Shown here one piece after another: positions 53,191 to 62,429 of a stretch of 64,000 nucleotides of DNA (positions within the stretch are counted from its first letter, which is position 1; each line of letters opens with the position of its first letter). The position numbers and the translations under genes are program-made. The stretch spans positions 1 through 64,000 of the forward strand of contig CAZFBN010000001.1 of the NCBI GenBank assembly GCA_964517145.1, read 5' to 3'. Source of the DNA: JADJNW01 sp964517145. GTDB taxonomy: Bacteria > Bacteroidota > Bacteroidia > Chitinophagales > Saprospiraceae. The notes under the pieces were generated by a model. It did not search any database, had not been told where the DNA came from, and saw only the letters and a program-made list of their open reading frames with translations.

Positions 53191-53221
53191 AAATATTGCA
53201 AATTATTGATTTGCAATATTT
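53191..53221 (+). terminator. Hairpin after the 124-residue gene
   Basis: AAATATTGCAAAT (53191-53203) and ATTTGCAATATTT (53209-53221) are perfectly complementary over 13 bp around a 5-nt loop. It sits 35 bp after the stop and before CHAT paralog 2. AT-rich, no U-run, so attenuation rather than full termination is possible. Confidence 0.65.
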
Positions 53222-53350
53222 AAACGATAGTCCTATAAACTAAATAATGCTTATTATGCAGCTGAAGAGCGGTATGGTAATGTCATTGCTAGCGTTCTGG
53301 GTTGAATATCCATAGTTTACACCTTTAATTTTTAAATTATATTATTACAA

Positions 53351-56300
53351 ATGCTGAAATTATTACTATCGGTTGTTCTTACCTTCCTTTTGCTTACTAA
53401 AGGAACCGCGCAGGAGTTTACAGACAGTACGAATGCGCTACGGTATATGCAGCTTGCCCAGGAAGCATTGGGAAGGGAGCAACCAGATAGCCTGCGTTTT
53501 TATTTAGCGCAAGCGCAGGAAAGCTTTCAGCTGGCACAAGATTGGGACAATTACAATAAAAATTTTATCGATTTTGCTAAAATATTATTTACTAAATGGA
53601 GTACGAATGTAAAATATGTAGAAACGGGTATTCAGAGTTTAAAAACATTATATGAAGCGGTTCAGCAGGTGCCTGCTTCCCAAAATATGGCTGAGAGAGA
53701 AATAATTTACCAGATAGCACGTGGCTATTACTATCAGGGTTTGGGTTGGCAAAAATTATATAATATTAAAGAAGCCGAAGCTTCTTTTGATTCTTGTAAG
53801 GTTTATGTTAATAAAAATCTTGTCGAGCTAGGGAAATTGCCGCCCGAAGCAAGCGCCCTCGACCGTGCCAATCATTATAATATTTTAGGCGTTGCTTATA
53901 CTGCACGGGGCGACGATGCCCATGCACTGGAAGAGCTGGAAAAAGTACGGACGATCCGTATTGCGGAACTAGGCACCGAGGATGATCGCGTCGCCAGCGT
54001 TTATTTTAATATTGGCAATGCTTACACCAATTTACTCCTTTATAATAAAGCCCTGGATGCTTACACAAAAGGCATCAAAATCCGAAAAACTTTACTCGGC
54101 GATGGTAATCCCCGCCTGGCGAATATGTATTTTAATGTGGGCGTATTATATGAATATAAAGAAGAATATGATAATGCCATTACCTTTTACAATCAGGCAA
54201 AGGAATTATACGAAAGTCATCCGCAGGATTTTGATAATGTAAAGCAACTAATCGCCGAAGTTTCAACTTATTTAGCGGTTTGTTATCAAAATAAAGGCGC
54301 TTACCAGGAATCCTCCATTTATCACCAACAATCCATTCAGCAATACGAGCAAGCAGTCGAAAATAATGCCATTAAAATCGCCGATTATTATACCAACGAA
54401 GCCATTCTTTCCGATCTGGCAGGCGATTTTGAAAAAGCGATAGAACTGCACGAAAAAGCAGTGCAATTGTATCAGCAAAAGTTGGAGCCGACTGATGCCC
54501 GTTTGATACAAGCTTATAATAATTTAGGCAATTCATATGCTGCCAATCATCAATTTGACCAGGCAATCGCCACCCTTCAGGGCGCGATGCAGCGCATTGA
54601 GCAGGATAGCAAGCAACAGGAATTATACGCCAGCTTAATAAGTGACTTGGGGCTCATTTACTTTAATTTGGGTAATTTTATAAAAGCAAGAGAAACCAAC
54701 CTCAAAGCTCTGAGAATATTACAAAAAACACTTAATAAAAGTTATAAAATTGCAATTATTTATAATAATTTATCTAAAATAGCCGCGGCAGAACATGATT
54801 ATGAAAATGCGCTGGATTACACACAACGGGCTTTAGCTGCGAATCATCAGCATTATGAATACGATCGTCAAGATGTTGCACCAGCTTCCGTTGGTTATTA
54901 TCGTTATGATATTTTTGTTACATCCTTGATGCAAAAAGCCCGCTTGATGCAAGGCGGCAGGCAGGCCAGGGATTTATTGGCGACACGTACATTATATCAA
55001 GTGGTAGATTCGGTTTTAACGCAGGTGCAAAATGAGTTAATTGCGTCGGAGGATAAAATCCGGCTGTCGGAGAAGATGAACGATTTATCGGAGTCCGCCA
55101 TCGAGAACTGTCTTCAGCTAGCAGCAACGACCGGCGACCGGCGCTACTGGGAAGAAGCTTTTCAGTATGCCGAAAAAAGTAAAAATACCGTCCTCACGCA
55201 ATCCATCACTGCCAATCACGCCAAGCATTTTGCCGGTATTCCCGATGCTTTAATTGCAAAGGAAGATCAACTCCAATCGGATATTCGATATTATAAATTA
55301 AAACTACTGGAACAGGCTGATAGCAATACTACTACGCTCTATAAAAATGAGTTATTTATAGCACAGCGCGATTATCGGGCGCTGGTAGAAACATTAGAAA
55401 AAGAGTACCCCAATTACTACCAATTGAAATATGAACGGAAAGTGCCTGATATTAAGGCGTTGCAACAAATTTTACCCGACCAGACCGCATTGGTGAGTTA
55501 TTTTGTCGGCGACACGGTGTTATTTAGTTTTGTTATTTCTAACAATGATTTTCAGGTATATCGTTCCACGCTACCAAAAGATTTTTTCAATCAACAAACC
55601 GGCTTACGCAAAACGATTTATTATCAACTAAATGAAGATTATCTTAAAGTCGCTCATTATTTACATAAATGCTTGTTTCCATTTACTTTAGATCCAAATA
55701 TTCAATCTTTAATCATTATTCCAGATGGCAATTTGAGTAAACTTCCTTTTGAAGCATTATTGACTGAACCAATTCAACCGGACAGTAATATTCATTTTTC
55801 GCAAATGCCGTATTTACTAAATAAGTATCAAATCAGTTACGCCCTTTCCAGTACTGTTTATCACAAAAATAAATACGTTACGCACACATCTCCAGCTATA
55901 TCAAATGAATTATTGGCTTACGCGCCTGTATTTAATGAGCCTCAGGATATTAACTCCTTTTCGAGTGGTACGCGCAATCCATTATTGGCAGGGAATCGGG
56001 AACATGTTGGACGTACCCTGACTGCTGATGGCAAATACGTGTCGGCGCTGCCCGCTACCGCAGATGAAGTGCAATCCATTGCCGAAGTATTCAAAGAAAA
56101 AGGGCAAAAAGCATCTATTTTTCTTTATCAAAATGCGAATGAAAATCAATTTAAGCACAGCGACATTACAAAAAGTAAATATCTACACATCGCAACGCAT
56201 GGTTTTATTAATGAAGAACAGCCGGATTTATCTGGTTTATTACTATTTCCCGATTCTACGAAGCAGGAAGATCATATTTTATATTCCGGCGAAGTGTATA

Positions 56301-56614
56301 ATTTAAAGCTAAATGCAGATTTGGTGGTGCTTTCCGCGTGCGAAACGGGGCTAGGTAAGGTGGCAAGCGGCGAAGGTTTGTTGGGTTTATCGCGGGCATT
56401 TTTCTATGCTGGCGCGGAAAATCTAGTGGTATCGCTTTGGAAAGTGCAGGACCAGGCGACGGCAGATTTGATGGTGTTCTTTTATCAGGAATTTTTGAGT
56501 GGACAAAGTAAAAACTTCAGTACGCCTTTGCGAGAAGCCAAACTCAAGCTGATTCGTTCTGAAAATTTTAGCCATCCATATTATTGGTCGGCATTTGTGC
56601 TGATCGGACAATAA
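53351..56614 (+). CDS. Exported TPR-CHAT caspase-like protease, paralog 2
   Basis: A 1087-residue protein with the same plan as paralog 1: signal peptide (MLKLLLSVVLTFLLLTKGTA), TPR array (about 30-510) and C-terminal CHAT domain. Catalytic His950 (IATHGF) and Cys997 (LSACETG) are intact. The N-terminal 900 residues differ substantially from paralog 1, while the CHAT core is almost the same, even in synonymous positions, over about 56134-56611. It has its own 190-bp upstream gap. Substrate unknown; being paired with paralog 1 suggests two sensors, or two substrates, for one protease type. Confidence 0.88.
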   Translation: MLKLLLSVVLTFLLLTKGTAQEFTDSTNALRYMQLAQEALGREQPDSLRFYLAQAQESFQLAQDWDNYNKNFIDFAKILFTKWSTNVKYVETGIQSLKTLYEAVQQVPASQNMAEREIIYQIARGYYYQGLGWQKLYNIKEAEASFDSCKVYVNKNLVELGKLPPEASALDRANHYNILGVAYTARGDDAHALEELEKVRTIRIAELGTEDDRVASVYFNIGNAYTNLLLYNKALDAYTKGIKIRKTLLGDGNPRLANMYFNVGVLYEYKEEYDNAITFYNQAKELYESHPQDFDNVKQLIAEVSTYLAVCYQNKGAYQESSIYHQQSIQQYEQAVENNAIKIADYYTNEAILSDLAGDFEKAIELHEKAVQLYQQKLEPTDARLIQAYNNLGNSYAANHQFDQAIATLQGAMQRIEQDSKQQELYASLISDLGLIYFNLGNFIKARETNLKALRILQKTLNKSYKIAIIYNNLSKIAAAEHDYENALDYTQRALAANHQHYEYDRQDVAPASVGYYRYDIFVTSLMQKARLMQGGRQARDLLATRTLYQVVDSVLTQVQNELIASEDKIRLSEKMNDLSESAIENCLQLAATTGDRRYWEEAFQYAEKSKNTVLTQSITANHAKHFAGIPDALIAKEDQLQSDIRYYKLKLLEQADSNTTTLYKNELFIAQRDYRALVETLEKEYPNYYQLKYERKVPDIKALQQILPDQTALVSYFVGDTVLFSFVISNNDFQVYRSTLPKDFFNQQTGLRKTIYYQLNEDYLKVAHYLHKCLFPFTLDPNIQSLIIIPDGNLSKLPFEALLTEPIQPDSNIHFSQMPYLLNKYQISYALSSTVYHKNKYVTHTSPAISNELLAYAPVFNEPQDINSFSSGTRNPLLAGNREHVGRTLTADGKYVSALPATADEVQSIAEVFKEKGQKASIFLYQNANENQFKHSDITKSKYLHIATHGFINEEQPDLSGLLLFPDSTKQEDHILYSGEVYNLKLNADLVVLSACETGLGKVASGEGLLGLSRAFFYAGAENLVVSLWKVQDQATADLMVFFYQEFLSGQSKNFSTPLREAKLKLIRSENFSHPYYWSAFVLIGQ

Positions 56615-56645
56615 ATTTTTGTTATGTTTGTTGAAAAAAATCAAC

Positions 56646-57473
56646 ATGTGGCGCATTCTATTGTTTTTGCTATTGTTAACCTCTCAATGTACTGTTAATC
56701 ACAAAGTTAGGTCTAAAACAAATTTGCCGGATCAAACCGACTATACCCTCGTCTGGAATGAAGCATTCGACGGAAATAATCTCGATTCAAACAGTTGGGA
56801 ATACCAACTCGGCGACGGCTGCCCGCAACTCTGTGGCTGGGGCAATAATGAAGGGCAATGGTACACCAACCATCCTAAAAATGTGTATGTAAAAGATGGA
56901 TTTTTGCACATCGTAGCCTTGAAGGAAGCCATGAATGGCAAGGAGTACACTTCCGCTCGCCTGCGCACAAAAGGAAAAAAGGATTTTAAATTTGGTCGGA
57001 TTGATGTACGTGCCAAACTGCCCAAGGGACAAGGCATCTGGCCCGCGATCTGGTTTTTGCCAACGGAGAATGTGTTTGGCGGCTGGCCCAAAAGCGGCGA
57101 GATTGATTTGGTGGAAGTCGTTGGGCATGAGCCAAATGTGCTTTGGGGCACGGTGCATTATGGCCCGGATTGGCCCCAAAATAAATATGATAACAACCGG
57201 TATTATTTACCAAAAGGCGACTTCTCCGATGATTTTCACACCTTTTCTTTAATCTGGCAGGAGAATGAAATGATTTGGCTGCTGGACAATCATCTTATTT
57301 ACCAGCGTATCATTCCTAATTTGTTAAAGCCTGAAAATTATCCGTTTAACGAGCGTTTCCACTTGATATTAAACCTGGCAGTGGGTGGTAATTGGCCCGG
57401 TTATCCTGATGCGACGACTGTTTTCCCGCAGGAAATGGTGGTAGATTATGTAAAGGTGTATCAAAAAAAGTAA
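56646..57473 (+). CDS. Glycoside hydrolase family 16 lipoprotein (laminarinase-like)
   Basis: A 275-residue exported endo-beta-glucanase-type enzyme. The ATG at 56646 gives MWRILLFLLLLTSQC, a lipoprotein signal with Cys15 lipidated. The GH16 active site GEIDLVE gives Glu152 (nucleophile), Asp154 and Glu157 (acid/base). WNEAFDGNNLDSNSWEYQ near the start and GNWPGYPDATTVFPQEMVVD near the end are typical of the laminarinase branch. It probably cleaves beta-1,3- or mixed-linkage glucans at the cell surface. It begins 31 bp after CHAT paralog 2. Confidence 0.92.
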   Translation: MWRILLFLLLLTSQCTVNHKVRSKTNLPDQTDYTLVWNEAFDGNNLDSNSWEYQLGDGCPQLCGWGNNEGQWYTNHPKNVYVKDGFLHIVALKEAMNGKEYTSARLRTKGKKDFKFGRIDVRAKLPKGQGIWPAIWFLPTENVFGGWPKSGEIDLVEVVGHEPNVLWGTVHYGPDWPQNKYDNNRYYLPKGDFSDDFHTFSLIWQENEMIWLLDNHLIYQRIIPNLLKPENYPFNERFHLILNLAVGGNWPGYPDATTVFPQEMVVDYVKVYQKK

Positions 57474-57496
57474 ATAAATTCAATGTTAAAATTAAA

Positions 57497-58156
57497 ATGA
57501 GCCATAAAGGTCGGCATATTGCTACCTGGATTATTCTGTCACCGATTATTGGGATTGGGTTATTTTTAATATTTTATATTGTTGCTGCTTTTTATTATCC
57601 GGGTGGCTCCGATGTAAATAAAACGGCGCAAGGTTTTAGCATTATTCATAATTATTGGTGTGATTTATTGGCAAAAGGCGCTAAAAATGGACAACTGAAC
57701 CCCGCTCAACCCATTGCGATTGCAGCTATGATTGTACTTTGTACGTCACTTTCTGTTTTTTGGTATCTGTTACCAAAATTGTTAAAAACCGGCAGCCATC
57801 ATTATAATATGGTGCAGTTTTCTGGCATCATGTCTATGCTGTTGTCGATCTTTATATTTAGTAATTATCATGATTTTATTATAATTGCGGCAGTATTTTT
57901 GGGCGTCATTGCGCTGACGGGCACTTATATTGCCTTATACAGGAGTAAAGCTTTTCGCCTATTTTTATTTGGCATTTTCTGTCTGCTCTTAATTTTATTA
58001 AATGCTTACATTTATTACACCCGCCACTTAATTCTTGCCTTGCCATTATTACAAAAAATCACTTTTCTATCATATCTGCTTTGGGTTGCTTTTATCAATC
58101 TCAAATTATATTTTAAAGAAAAAACGCTTTTCAAACCCCATGCAAAAAAAGCTTGA
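57497..58156 (+). CDS. Polytopic membrane protein of unknown function
   Basis: A 219-residue protein with about six membrane helices and a conserved-looking extracytoplasmic loop after helix 1 (YYPGGSDVNKTAQGFSIIHN with YWCDLL). It resembles small integral membrane proteins of the DUF998 type in layout, but I cannot confirm a family. It starts 23 bp after the GH16 gene and probably shares its transcript. Function unknown. Confidence 0.65.
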   Translation: MSHKGRHIATWIILSPIIGIGLFLIFYIVAAFYYPGGSDVNKTAQGFSIIHNYWCDLLAKGAKNGQLNPAQPIAIAAMIVLCTSLSVFWYLLPKLLKTGSHHYNMVQFSGIMSMLLSIFIFSNYHDFIIIAAVFLGVIALTGTYIALYRSKAFRLFLFGIFCLLLILLNAYIYYTRHLILALPLLQKITFLSYLLWVAFINLKLYFKEKTLFKPHAKKA

Positions 58157-58255
58157 GCTTTGATTTGAAAATGTGACAGGGAGTGGCTAAGTTTATCCCT
58201 TTAATCTCACCAGGTTTGAATTTATTCCAATACTTAAAAACAAAAAAATCAGATA

Positions 58256-58855
58256 ATGAAACACCTATTAATCTTAATTCTTTTCTTTCTGTCTATCAGT
58301 GTGTTACAAGCACAAGGTTATAAAAAATTGTTCAATGGTAAAGATTTGAGCGGATGGACGCCCCACGGCACCGAAAAATGGTACGTGGACAAAGGAACGC
58401 TCGTATGCGAAAGTGGTCCTGACAAGCAGTACGGTTACCTTTCTACGAATAAAGAATATCATAATTTTATTTTAGAATTACAATTTAAATTGGAAGCCAA
58501 CGGCAATAGCGGCGTGTTTATTCGTTCGGGCATCGAAGGCGTAAAAATTAGCGGTTGGCAGGTGGAGGTAGCGCCTCCCAATCAGCACACGGGCGGCATT
58601 TATGAATCCTACGGACGCGGCTGGCTCATTCAACCCGACGCAGAGGCTGAAAAAGCTTTGAAAGCAACGGATTGGAACAAGATGAAGATTCAAATAATAG
58701 ACGATCAGATCACGACCTGGCTGAATGGCAAGCAAATGGTCACTTTGAAAGACGAAAAAATCGGTCAGGGCAGGGGCTTTATTGCATTACAAATCCACGA
58801 TGGCGGCGGCATTAAAGTGCGCTGGAAGAAAATACGCATTAAAGAAGTGCATTAA
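58256..58855 (+). CDS. DUF1080 / 3-keto-disaccharide hydrolase family secreted protein
   Basis: A 199-residue protein with a signal peptide (MKHLLILILFFLSISVLQAQ) and a complete concanavalin-like DUF1080 domain: YKKLFNGKDLSGWTPHGTEK, then ANGNSGVFIRSGIEG near 78-93 and GGIYESYGRGWL near 112. It has no lipobox, so it is periplasmic or secreted. It is shorter than the lipoprotein at 42079 and is not a close copy. Likely role: cleavage of an oxidised saccharide or lectin-like binding. Confidence 0.86.
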   Translation: MKHLLILILFFLSISVLQAQGYKKLFNGKDLSGWTPHGTEKWYVDKGTLVCESGPDKQYGYLSTNKEYHNFILELQFKLEANGNSGVFIRSGIEGVKISGWQVEVAPPNQHTGGIYESYGRGWLIQPDAEAEKALKATDWNKMKIQIIDDQITTWLNGKQMVTLKDEKIGQGRGFIALQIHDGGGIKVRWKKIRIKEVH

Positions 58856-58930
58856 AATATTCCGCCATTTAATTTATAAAAAACCTTCTTGCTACATCTT
58901 TGTTTACCTCGTCGAACAAAACTAGAACGG

Positions 58931-60388
58931 TTGAAAATCGGAATCATCGGTGCAGGCATCGCTGGGCTGGCAGCAGCAGTACGCATGGCAAATCGAGGGT
59001 ACGAAGTGGACGTATTTGAGGCAAACGGCTTTCCAGGTGGCAAATTGTCAGAGTTTCAAATCAATGGTTATCGTTTTGACGCGGGACCTTCCTTGTTGAC
59101 CATGCCTCAATACGTAGATGAATTGTTTTCATTGGTAGGGCTCGATCCACATTTACATTTTGAGTACAAACGCTTACCTATTATTTGCAATTATTTTTGG
59201 GAAGATGGCACACGACTACACGCATTTGCCGATAAGGACGCATTTGCAAAAGAAATTGAACAAAAACTGGGCATCCCATCGGAACGCTTAGAAAAACTGC
59301 AAGCAGATAGCCGTCGAAAATATGAATTGACTGGGCGCATCTTTTTAGAAAAATCATTACATCGGCTCGACACCTGGCTACATCAAAGCGTTGCCAAAGT
59401 GCTTTTTCTTATTCCCACACTGGATATTTTCACCACATTAAATACTGTAAATGAGCGGCTTGCAAAACATCCAAAGCTTGTGCAATTGTTTAATCGCTAC
59501 GCTACATATAACGGATCGAACCCATATAAAGCGCCGGGTTTATTGAGCATCATTCCCCATTTTGAATATCATATCGGCGCATTTTACCCTAAAGGTGGCA
59601 TGTATCATATTACAAAAACGATTTTCGGATTAGCACAACAGTTGGGCGTACGTTTTCATTTTAATACCAAAGTGGAAGCGATTGAAGTCAAAAACAGCAA
59701 AGCGATTGGTTTGACAATCAATGGAAACATGCAATACTTTGACCGTATTATCAGTAATATGGATATTTTTCAGGTATATAAAAAATTGTTGCCGAAGGAG
59801 AAACACCCCAATCGAATTTTAAACCAACAAAAATCTACCTCCGCCTTAATTTTTTATTGGGGCATCAAAAAAAACTTTCCTGAGCTGGATTTGCATAATA
59901 TTTTATTTAGCGATGATTATAAAAAAGAATTCGATTATTTAGAAGCAGGGAAAATTTATAATGATCCTACAATTTATATTAATATCACATCAAAATATAC
60001 GCCAGAAGATGCACCCACAGGCTGCGAAAATTGGTTTATTATGATAAATGTCCCCCACAATTCTGGTCAGGACTGGGATGCACACATTGCAGAAGCGCGT
60101 CAAAATATTATCCAAAAATTAAATCGAATTTTAAAAACAAATATTGCAGAACTAATTGATTGTGAAGAACTTTTAGAGCCACGCACCATCGAAAGTCGCA
60201 CTGCTTCCCACCTGGGCGCGCTGTACGGCACCAGCAGCAACAATCGTATGGCAGCATTTCTGCGGCATCCTAATTTTTCGCGACGTATTCAAAACCTGTA
60301 TTTCTGTGGTGGCAGTGTACATCCAGGCGGCGGCATTCCGTTGGCTTTGCTGTCGGCTAAAATCGTAGATGATGTAATGCACCTATAA
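58931..60388 (+). CDS. crtI: Phytoene desaturase-type oxidoreductase (CrtI family)
   Basis: An FAD-dependent carotenoid desaturase or related enzyme of about 485 residues. The dinucleotide motif GIIGAGIAGLAAAVRMANRG lies at the very N-terminus, so the start must be the TTG at 58931 (LKIGIIGAG) or a further upstream TTG at 58889; no ATG fits. GGKL after the second strand, AGPSLLTMP near residue 54 and the C-terminal CGGSVHPGGGIPLALLSAKI are the family signature. It heads the carotenoid group. Which carotene it acts on is unknown (phytoene, or zeta-carotene- or lycopene-type substrates). Confidence 0.9.
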   Translation: MKIGIIGAGIAGLAAAVRMANRGYEVDVFEANGFPGGKLSEFQINGYRFDAGPSLLTMPQYVDELFSLVGLDPHLHFEYKRLPIICNYFWEDGTRLHAFADKDAFAKEIEQKLGIPSERLEKLQADSRRKYELTGRIFLEKSLHRLDTWLHQSVAKVLFLIPTLDIFTTLNTVNERLAKHPKLVQLFNRYATYNGSNPYKAPGLLSIIPHFEYHIGAFYPKGGMYHITKTIFGLAQQLGVRFHFNTKVEAIEVKNSKAIGLTINGNMQYFDRIISNMDIFQVYKKLLPKEKHPNRILNQQKSTSALIFYWGIKKNFPELDLHNILFSDDYKKEFDYLEAGKIYNDPTIYINITSKYTPEDAPTGCENWFIMINVPHNSGQDWDAHIAEARQNIIQKLNRILKTNIAELIDCEELLEPRTIESRTASHLGALYGTSSNNRMAAFLRHPNFSRRIQNLYFCGGSVHPGGGIPLALLSAKIVDDVMHL

Positions 60389-60449
60389 ATAACGTTGATA
60401 GTTTTAAAAACCAACGAACGATGCGAATCAAGGGTTGCTTTTTTAAAAA

Positions 60450-60507
60450 TTTGATTATCAAATTTGTACACTTTTGGTTATTGACTATTAAGCTGCTAGA
60501 CCACTTA
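60450..60507 (+). repeat. Intergenic element shared with 7330-7380 (copy B)
   Basis: TTTGATTATCAAATTT, ACTTTTGG, TATTAA and CTGCTAGACCACTTA appear in the same order as copy A, with a 6-nt insertion. It begins 43-100 bp before the cruF-like ATG at 60550. A shared promoter or 5' UTR element is possible. Confidence 0.6.
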
Positions 60508-60549
60508 TTATTAAATCTTTATTACAGCATAGTAAACTAAATTATTACA

Positions 60550-61218
60550 ATGATTACGGGTTCCGTTTCAAGATTAAGTACCAAAATTTCCACAGAAGGC
60601 ATTGCGATTATTACTTTGCTTATTTTGTATTTAGTTGGAATTGTAGGCATTACACAAAACGTTCATCCTGAATTTATTTTACTTACACCGCTTAATTTGC
60701 TACTTTCTTTCCTGATTGTGATAGCATTTCATCCTTACAAAAAAGACTATAAATTTTCTTTATTCTTAATTTTCAGCTATTTAGTCGGCTTTGGTGCAGA
60801 ACTTTACGGAGTGCAAACAGGATTACTTTTTGGAGAATATGCCTATGGACGTGTATTGGGACCTAAAATTTGGGGTACGCCCTTAATCATCGGCGTAAAT
60901 TGGATGCTGCTTTGCTATGCCACAGGTGTAACAACAAATCATATTTTTCCCAAAACCGCTTGGTTCTTAAAAGGCATCATTGCAGCATTGCTGATGGTTG
61001 GGTTGGACATTTTGATCGAACCCGTTGCCATACGATACGATTTTTGGTCGTGGGCGCAAGGCGAACCGCCGCTGCAAAATTACTTAGGTTGGTTTTTGGT
61101 ATCACTACCATTATTGCTTACTTTTGTTAAAATGTACGGCACCCTTAGAAACAAAGTCGCGCTTGCTTTGTTTGTATTACAAATTTTGTTTTTTGCTATG
61201 CTGAATATCATGGATTGA
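60550..61218 (+). CDS. cruF: Carotenoid biosynthesis protein, CruF family
   Basis: A 222-residue protein with about seven membrane helices, of the family that includes bacterioruberin/gamma-carotene hydratase CruF. The conserved segments GFGAELYGVQTGLLFGEYAY, GPKIWGTPLIIGVNWMLLCY and the later DILIEPVAIRYDFWSW are characteristic. It would add water to the psi-end of a carotenoid in the membrane. It lies between crtI and crtZ, which supports the role. The exact substrate is inferred from family and context. Confidence 0.8.
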   Translation: MITGSVSRLSTKISTEGIAIITLLILYLVGIVGITQNVHPEFILLTPLNLLLSFLIVIAFHPYKKDYKFSLFLIFSYLVGFGAELYGVQTGLLFGEYAYGRVLGPKIWGTPLIIGVNWMLLCYATGVTTNHIFPKTAWFLKGIIAALLMVGLDILIEPVAIRYDFWSWAQGEPPLQNYLGWFLVSLPLLLTFVKMYGTLRNKVALALFVLQILFFAMLNIMD

Positions 61219-61281
61219 CTAATTTTTTATACTTGGAAATAAATAAAGCGTTCGTTGTACGTTTCATAAAAATGTAGATAC

Positions 61282-61770
61282 ATGCAAGCACTTTTTTATA
61301 TTTTTGTAACGCTGGCGGCGGTCGCCGGAATGGAGTTTGTGGCATGGGCAGCACATAAGTACCTGATGCACGGGCTGTTATGGAGTTGGCATGAAGATCA
61401 TCACAAGCCGCATCACGAAAAAGAAGGCTTTTTTGAAAAGAATGATCGATTCTTTCTGGTATTTGCCATTCCAAGTATGATTTGTTACATCATTGGTTCT
61501 CTGGTGCCAGAGTATCGCTGGGCATTTTTTGTGGGCGTCGGCATTTCCATTTATGGCTTGATTTATTTCCTAATCCATGACGTGTATATTCACCGCCGGT
61601 TCAAATGGTTCACACAATTAGATAATAAATACTCTCGCGCTATCCTGCGCGCGCACGGAGCGCACCACGCCAAGCACACCAAGGAAGACGGCGAATCCTT
61701 TGGCTTGCTCGTTGTCAATCCTAAATATTTCAAGAAGCGCAGCGAATGGGCGAAGAAGGCAGAAAGTTGA
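61282..61770 (+). CDS. crtZ: Beta-carotene hydroxylase (CrtZ)
   Basis: A 162-residue membrane di-iron enzyme that hydroxylates beta-ionone rings of carotenoids to xanthophylls. The His boxes that bind iron are all present: His25 and His30 (HKYLMH), His37, His40 and His41 (HEDHH), His99 and His104 (HDVYIH), and His125, His128 and His129 (HGAHH). Four membrane helices are predicted. Completes the crtI-cruF-crtZ group; crtB and a lycopene cyclase gene are not in the window. Confidence 0.93.
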   Translation: MQALFYIFVTLAAVAGMEFVAWAAHKYLMHGLLWSWHEDHHKPHHEKEGFFEKNDRFFLVFAIPSMICYIIGSLVPEYRWAFFVGVGISIYGLIYFLIHDVYIHRRFKWFTQLDNKYSRAILRAHGAHHAKHTKEDGESFGLLVVNPKYFKKRSEWAKKAES

Positions 61771-61782
61771 TGCCCTGAAAAG

Positions 61783-61813
61783 TTGATAGATTGATGCAGA
61801 CGACGTACTTTTG
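61783..61813 (+). promoter_or_regulatory. Predicted promoter of the tail-anchored protein gene
   Basis: TTG at 61783-61785, 20 nt and TACTTTTG (61806-61813) match the Bacteroidota -33/-7 pattern. The start codon is about 34 bp downstream. Confidence 0.5.
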
Positions 61814-61846
61814 CATATTAGCATCAACCTATAAACGACAACGGAT

Positions 61847-62416
61847 TTGGAAGGCAAATTACTCGACCGGCTGGGGCAAAGTTTTAAGGTAGAAATGCCA
61901 AAAGCGGACACGCTGGACGGCTATTTGGATAAACTATTGCCCATTGTGAAGCCCTGGAGTGAGGATTTGCGGGAAGAAAAATTTTTCTTGGGCAGACCTT
62001 GGGCTGAAAAACAAGACAGTGATACTTTCCACCAAGCGGTGCTGCATTTTTTTAATCCTGATGGGGAATATATCAAATCTACAGATGGCGACCTCGAACT
62101 TGGCAAATGGCGCAGCATTCCAGGTAATAAATTTATGATAATCAACGAATTGGACGAAGATGCCCTGGAAATGAAAGGGCAATTGTATGATCTTTCCTTC
62201 CTCGATGGGCAATTTTTTATTCTCAAAAAACACGGCGACCACGCCCGCCTTAGCAATCGCAAATATTTTATGATGGTGACAGAAAGCTTGAGCCGCATGG
62301 AGTGGCGCGATTTGATGGAAGTGTTATTTAGAAAATCACAAAGCAATGTCAGTTTTTACATCCTCATTACCATCGCGGTGCTCTTTGCATTGGCGATTCT
62401 TCTTTTGTTGAGGTAG
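61847..62416 (+). CDS. Tail-anchored membrane protein of unknown function
   Basis: A 189-residue protein starting with TTG at 61847 (an ATG at 61895 would shorten it by 16 residues). The main part is soluble, acidic/aromatic (QAVLHFFNPDGEYIKSTDGD, IPGNKFMIINELDEDALEMK) and unrecognised. The last 20 or so residues (FYILITIAVLFALAILLLLR) form a single membrane helix, so the protein is tail-anchored facing the cytoplasm. A promoter of its own precedes it. It follows crtZ by 76 bp but need not be part of carotenoid synthesis. Confidence 0.65.
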   Translation: MEGKLLDRLGQSFKVEMPKADTLDGYLDKLLPIVKPWSEDLREEKFFLGRPWAEKQDSDTFHQAVLHFFNPDGEYIKSTDGDLELGKWRSIPGNKFMIINELDEDALEMKGQLYDLSFLDGQFFILKKHGDHARLSNRKYFMMVTESLSRMEWRDLMEVLFRKSQSNVSFYILITIAVLFALAILLLLR

Positions 62417-62429
62417 CATGCTTATACTT

